Source of the DNA: Rickettsiales bacterium UBA2645
GTDB taxonomy: Bacteria > Pseudomonadota > Alphaproteobacteria > Rickettsiales > UBA1997
Direction: 5' to 3'
NCBI GenBank assembly: GCA_002359655.1
Contig: DENL01000003.1
Span: 1-64,000, forward strand
Length of the DNA stretch: 64,000 bases
The position numbers were made by a program, and so were the translations under genes. This document shows positions 61,978 to 64,000 of the stretch, in pieces (the stretch's first letter is position 1; each line of letters starts with the position of its first letter). Below the pieces are notes generated by a model. That model did no database searches and was not told where the DNA came from. It was given only the letters and a program-made list of their open reading frames with translations.

Positions 61978-62538
61978 ATGTCTAAAAAAATTCTTATCGC
62001 TAAAGTTATTTCTGCCTTTGGAATTAAAGGCGAAGTCAAAATTGTTGCTTATTGCCAAGATATTTTACAAATCGAAAAATATCCGCTTTTCGATGCCAAA
62101 GGCAATTTAGTAAAAATCAAAATCAGCAATAAAAACAAAACAATAGTTGGCAAAAGTGGCTCGAATGATCCGATTCTGATTGTAAAAATTTCAGGAGTTG
62201 AAGAACGCAATCGTGCTGAAGAAATTCGCGGCGCTGAATTTTTTGTCAGTCGTGAGAATTTCAAAGAAACCAAAAAAGATGAATTTTATTATGTTGATCT
62301 AATCGGCCTAAAAGTGATTAACGAAACGAAGAAAGAAATTGGCCAAGTTTTGAATGTGCAAGATTTTGGCGCTGGCGGAATGTTAGAAATCAAATTCAAT
62401 AAAGAATTTTTAAAAAGTAAGGCAGGCAAAGATTTTACAGAAATCGAAAATCTACCCTTCACCGGCAAAATCTTTCCTGAAGTAAATCTTGAAGAAGGAT
62501 TTATCAGGATTGATTTGCCGGAGGTCATTAAAAAATAA
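61978..62538 (+). CDS. rimM: 16S rRNA processing protein RimM
   Basis: Ribosome-maturation factor for the 30S head, 186 residues. The N-terminal beta-barrel starts MSKKILIAKVISAFGIKGEV with KIVAYCQDI; the hinge is EIRGAEFFVSRENF; the PRC-barrel domain has FYYVDLIGLKVINETKKEIG and VLNVQDFGAGGMLEIKF. The length is usual. It stands alone; rpsP, trmD and rplS, its common partners, are not next to it. Confidence 0.93.
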   Translation: MSKKILIAKVISAFGIKGEVKIVAYCQDILQIEKYPLFDAKGNLVKIKISNKNKTIVGKSGSNDPILIVKISGVEERNRAEEIRGAEFFVSRENFKETKKDEFYYVDLIGLKVINETKKEIGQVLNVQDFGAGGMLEIKFNKEFLKSKAGKDFTEIENLPFTGKIFPEVNLEEGFIRIDLPEVIKK

Positions 62539-62603
62539 AAGAATAATGGTACGTAAAGTCTCAATTTTGTATTTTTTTTGAGAATTTTATAATATCTACA
62601 CTC

Positions 62604-64000
62604 CTATAATTGTGCTGCTTCTATGTTTTCTTCTTCTATGTTGTTCCGTAGAATATATCCACGGGCCATTCGAACAAGGCTAGAAGGCTTATAGTTTTGA
62701 GGAGCAAGATATTCAGCAGCCCCAATTCCAGCTACTAGTGCAAGAAAACCTCCAATTGCAATTCCAGAAATCGCTCCATCATTTGAAGGATTATCCTTAT
62801 AAAATGCGTTATTATTCTCATACACACTAATCACGCTACTTGGTTCATTGGTAGGCTTTCCATAGTCTGGGTTATAAATCTCAGGACTTGGAAAAGCGCT
62901 AGGTTTAGATGTCGGATTTCCAGAAGGAAAAGAAGTTGGGTAGGGATTAGGTTGGCTAGTTGGAGTTGCGCTTGGCTGAGAAGTTGGTTGACCAGTTGGT
63001 CTTAGCGAATATCTGATTGGAGAATTTGTTGGAATAGATGTCGGCCTTAAAGTTGGGAAAAAAGATATTGTTGGAGTCACAGTTGGGCCAGTTGGACTTA
63101 AAGTAGGATCAACAGATGGATACTGAGATGGGTTTATAGTAGGAAAATCAGATGGATTACTAGTTGGGAAGTTTGATGGACTTTGGGTTGGCGCAGTTGG
63201 AACTAGAGTTGGATTTTGAGATGGATTGGAAGATGGATTGCTAGTTGGAAAATTTGAAGGGTTTGCGGTTGAAGGCTGTGATGTTGGACTTTCTGTTGAA
63301 GCGGAGGTTGGAAATCTTGTTCCTCTTCCACCCTGAGCAAAAGCCGAGCTCACCACAAAACTCATTCCAAGAAACAACTTACTCAAGCCAGCATTTGTTA
63401 TTGAGAGTATGCCATTTGTTAGTTCACTTACAGAAGTGTTAGCATAAATACTTTTTGCAGAACCTTTAATTCTGCTTTTGGTGTATTCTATTTCTTCTAA
63501 AAGTCTTTTTTCGCCCTCTTTACTTTCTAAAATATACCAACTTATTTCAGTTTCTTGATTATCGGTTAGGTCTTCTCTGTTTAAATATTCTTGAACAAGA
63601 GAGTTCTTTTCTAAACCCTTTAAGCTAGACCAATATTCTTTTGCTTCTTTTTTGTTGGGTGATTTTTCTTGTAAGAAACTTTTGAAGAATTCTGGGAACT
63701 TAACTTCAGTGGTTTTTTCATCTCTAAAATTTCTATCAAATCCTATTGGTTGTTCTGATTCTCTTGGAAGGGTTAGATAATCTTTATATTCAAGAAGAAT
63801 TTCAACTTTATCTTCAATTCTGGTGTTGTTCCAAGTTTCTTCTACGAATGAGATTTTTGCTTTGTTTATTTCTTGGTTATCTTCTAAATTTATGTGACTA
63901 ATTCTCTTGGTGATTCCTACTAAATTTCCCTCTTCAATTTGTCTGGAAATTATCTCAGCAGCTTCTTTGTCATCTTCTTCACTGGTTTGAAATGGTCTTT
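62604..64000 (-). CDS. Large protein with Pro-Thr/Ser (PT) repeats and C-terminal membrane segment, 5' end outside window
   Basis: An open frame of 465 codons runs from the right edge to a TAG at 62604, so only the C-terminal part is seen. I do not recognise the family of the first 190 or so residues, which are acidic and helix-rich (for example DKEAAEIISRQIEEGNLVGI). Then comes a hydrophobic stretch (GLSKLFLGMSFVVSSAFAQ), about 150 residues of a four-residue repeat of the form x-x-Pro-Thr/Ser (for example SNFPTSNPSDFPTINPSQYP), a linker, a second hydrophobic helix (AISGIAIGGFLALVAGIGAA) and a 40-residue tail. A TTG at 63386 could be taken as a start, but the frame is open well before it. PT repeats are most familiar from stramenopile and other eukaryotic surface proteins. 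Confidence 0.75.
   Translation of the reverse strand, partial: RPFQTSEEDDKEAAEIISRQIEEGNLVGITKRISHINLEDNQEINKAKISFVEETWNNTRIEDKVEILLEYKDYLTLPRESEQPIGFDRNFRDEKTTEVKFPEFFKSFLQEKSPNKKEAKEYWSSLKGLEKNSLVQEYLNREDLTDNQETEISWYILESKEGEKRLLEEIEYTKSRIKGSAKSIYANTSVSELTNGILSITNAGLSKLFLGMSFVVSSAFAQGGRGTRFPTSASTESPTSQPSTANPSNFPTSNPSSNPSQNPTLVPTAPTQSPSNFPTSNPSDFPTINPSQYPSVDPTLSPTGPTVTPTISFFPTLRPTSIPTNSPIRYSLRPTGQPTSQPSATPTSQPNPYPTSFPSGNPTSKPSAFPSPEIYNPDYGKPTNEPSSVISVYENNNAFYKDNPSNDGAISGIAIGGFLALVAGIGAAEYLAPQNYKPSSLVRMARGYILRNNIEEENIEAAQL

Noticed and set aside
63384..63386. TTG at 63386 as the start of the PT-repeat protein
   Set aside because: The same frame is open from there to the right edge of the window with a coherent acidic protein, so the codon is internal.
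1..64000. tRNA, rRNA, CRISPR arrays, insertion sequences, prophage
   Set aside because: No cloverleaf-like segment, no regularly spaced direct repeats, and no transposase, integrase or phage protein was seen on either strand. A covariance-model scan was not possible, so a small RNA could still be missed.

Overview
The window is one contiguous piece of a compact, AT-rich bacterial chromosome with very high coding density. The genes point to an alphaproteobacterium, probably a Rickettsiales-like or Holosporales-like host-associated lineage. The valyl-tRNA synthetase is of the short archaeal-like type found in Rickettsia, fabF is followed by mltG, BamB sits beside a YfgM-like protein, and palindromic repeats lie in frame inside housekeeping genes, as in Rickettsia. 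Unlike Rickettsia it keeps anabolic genes (hisB, aroQ, lysA, a carB half, tkt). The taxonomic call is an inference from remembered protein sequences; no search was run. No rRNA, tRNA, CRISPR array, transposase or phage gene was seen.

Layout. 1-5.5 kb (minus): dnaX, a response regulator with a degenerate kinase-like tail, and a large AsmA/YhdP-like protein. 5.8-10.3 kb: a DabB-DabA inorganic-carbon transporter operon with a divergent LysR regulator. 10.5-12.3 kb (minus): two glycosyltransferases. 12.4-15.3 kb (plus): a superoxide dismutase with a lipoprotein-like signal, hisB, nagZ and an RNase D-like exonuclease. 15.3-17.6 kb (minus): cydAB of the short, cyanide-insensitive type. 17.9-19.9 kb: a YceI protein, a glutathione S-transferase with a divergent HxlR regulator, and a DUF2798 membrane protein.

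19.9-37.6 kb is a long minus-strand run: pssA, aroQ, an ABC ATPase, then a surface-glycan cluster, then folD, yfgM-like, bamB and valS. The glycan cluster holds fcl, rfbG, GT61, GT2, GT10, an RfbH-like dehydratase, an SDR, rfbF and a ThDP enzyme. Its enzymes fit a CDP-3,6-dideoxy branched sugar of the yersiniose kind. fcl and the GT10 protein suggest fucosylation as well.

37.8-48.9 kb: tkt, divergent znuA/znuC without a permease, mrp, degP, an NDUFA9-like SDR, ispE, a DUF721 protein, a cation-efflux pump, an SDR and obgE. 49-62.5 kb: a degenerate inositol-monophosphatase-like protein, sdhA, a GT2, fabF-mltG, addA, lysA, a carB gene holding only the N-terminal half, nusB and rimM. 62.6-64 kb: the C-terminal part of a large protein with Pro-Thr/Ser repeats, running off the right edge.

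Two repeat families stand out. One is a palindromic element of about 130-150 bp. It is seen whole inside valS and inside sdhA, across the end of nusB, and as a fragment at the left edge. In valS and sdhA it is translated in two different frames. The other is a 125-bp element present twice, at 10.3 and 45.6 kb, about 94 % identical by eye. It ends in a perfect 30-nt palindrome followed by seven T, so it is either a terminator repeat or a small-RNA gene.
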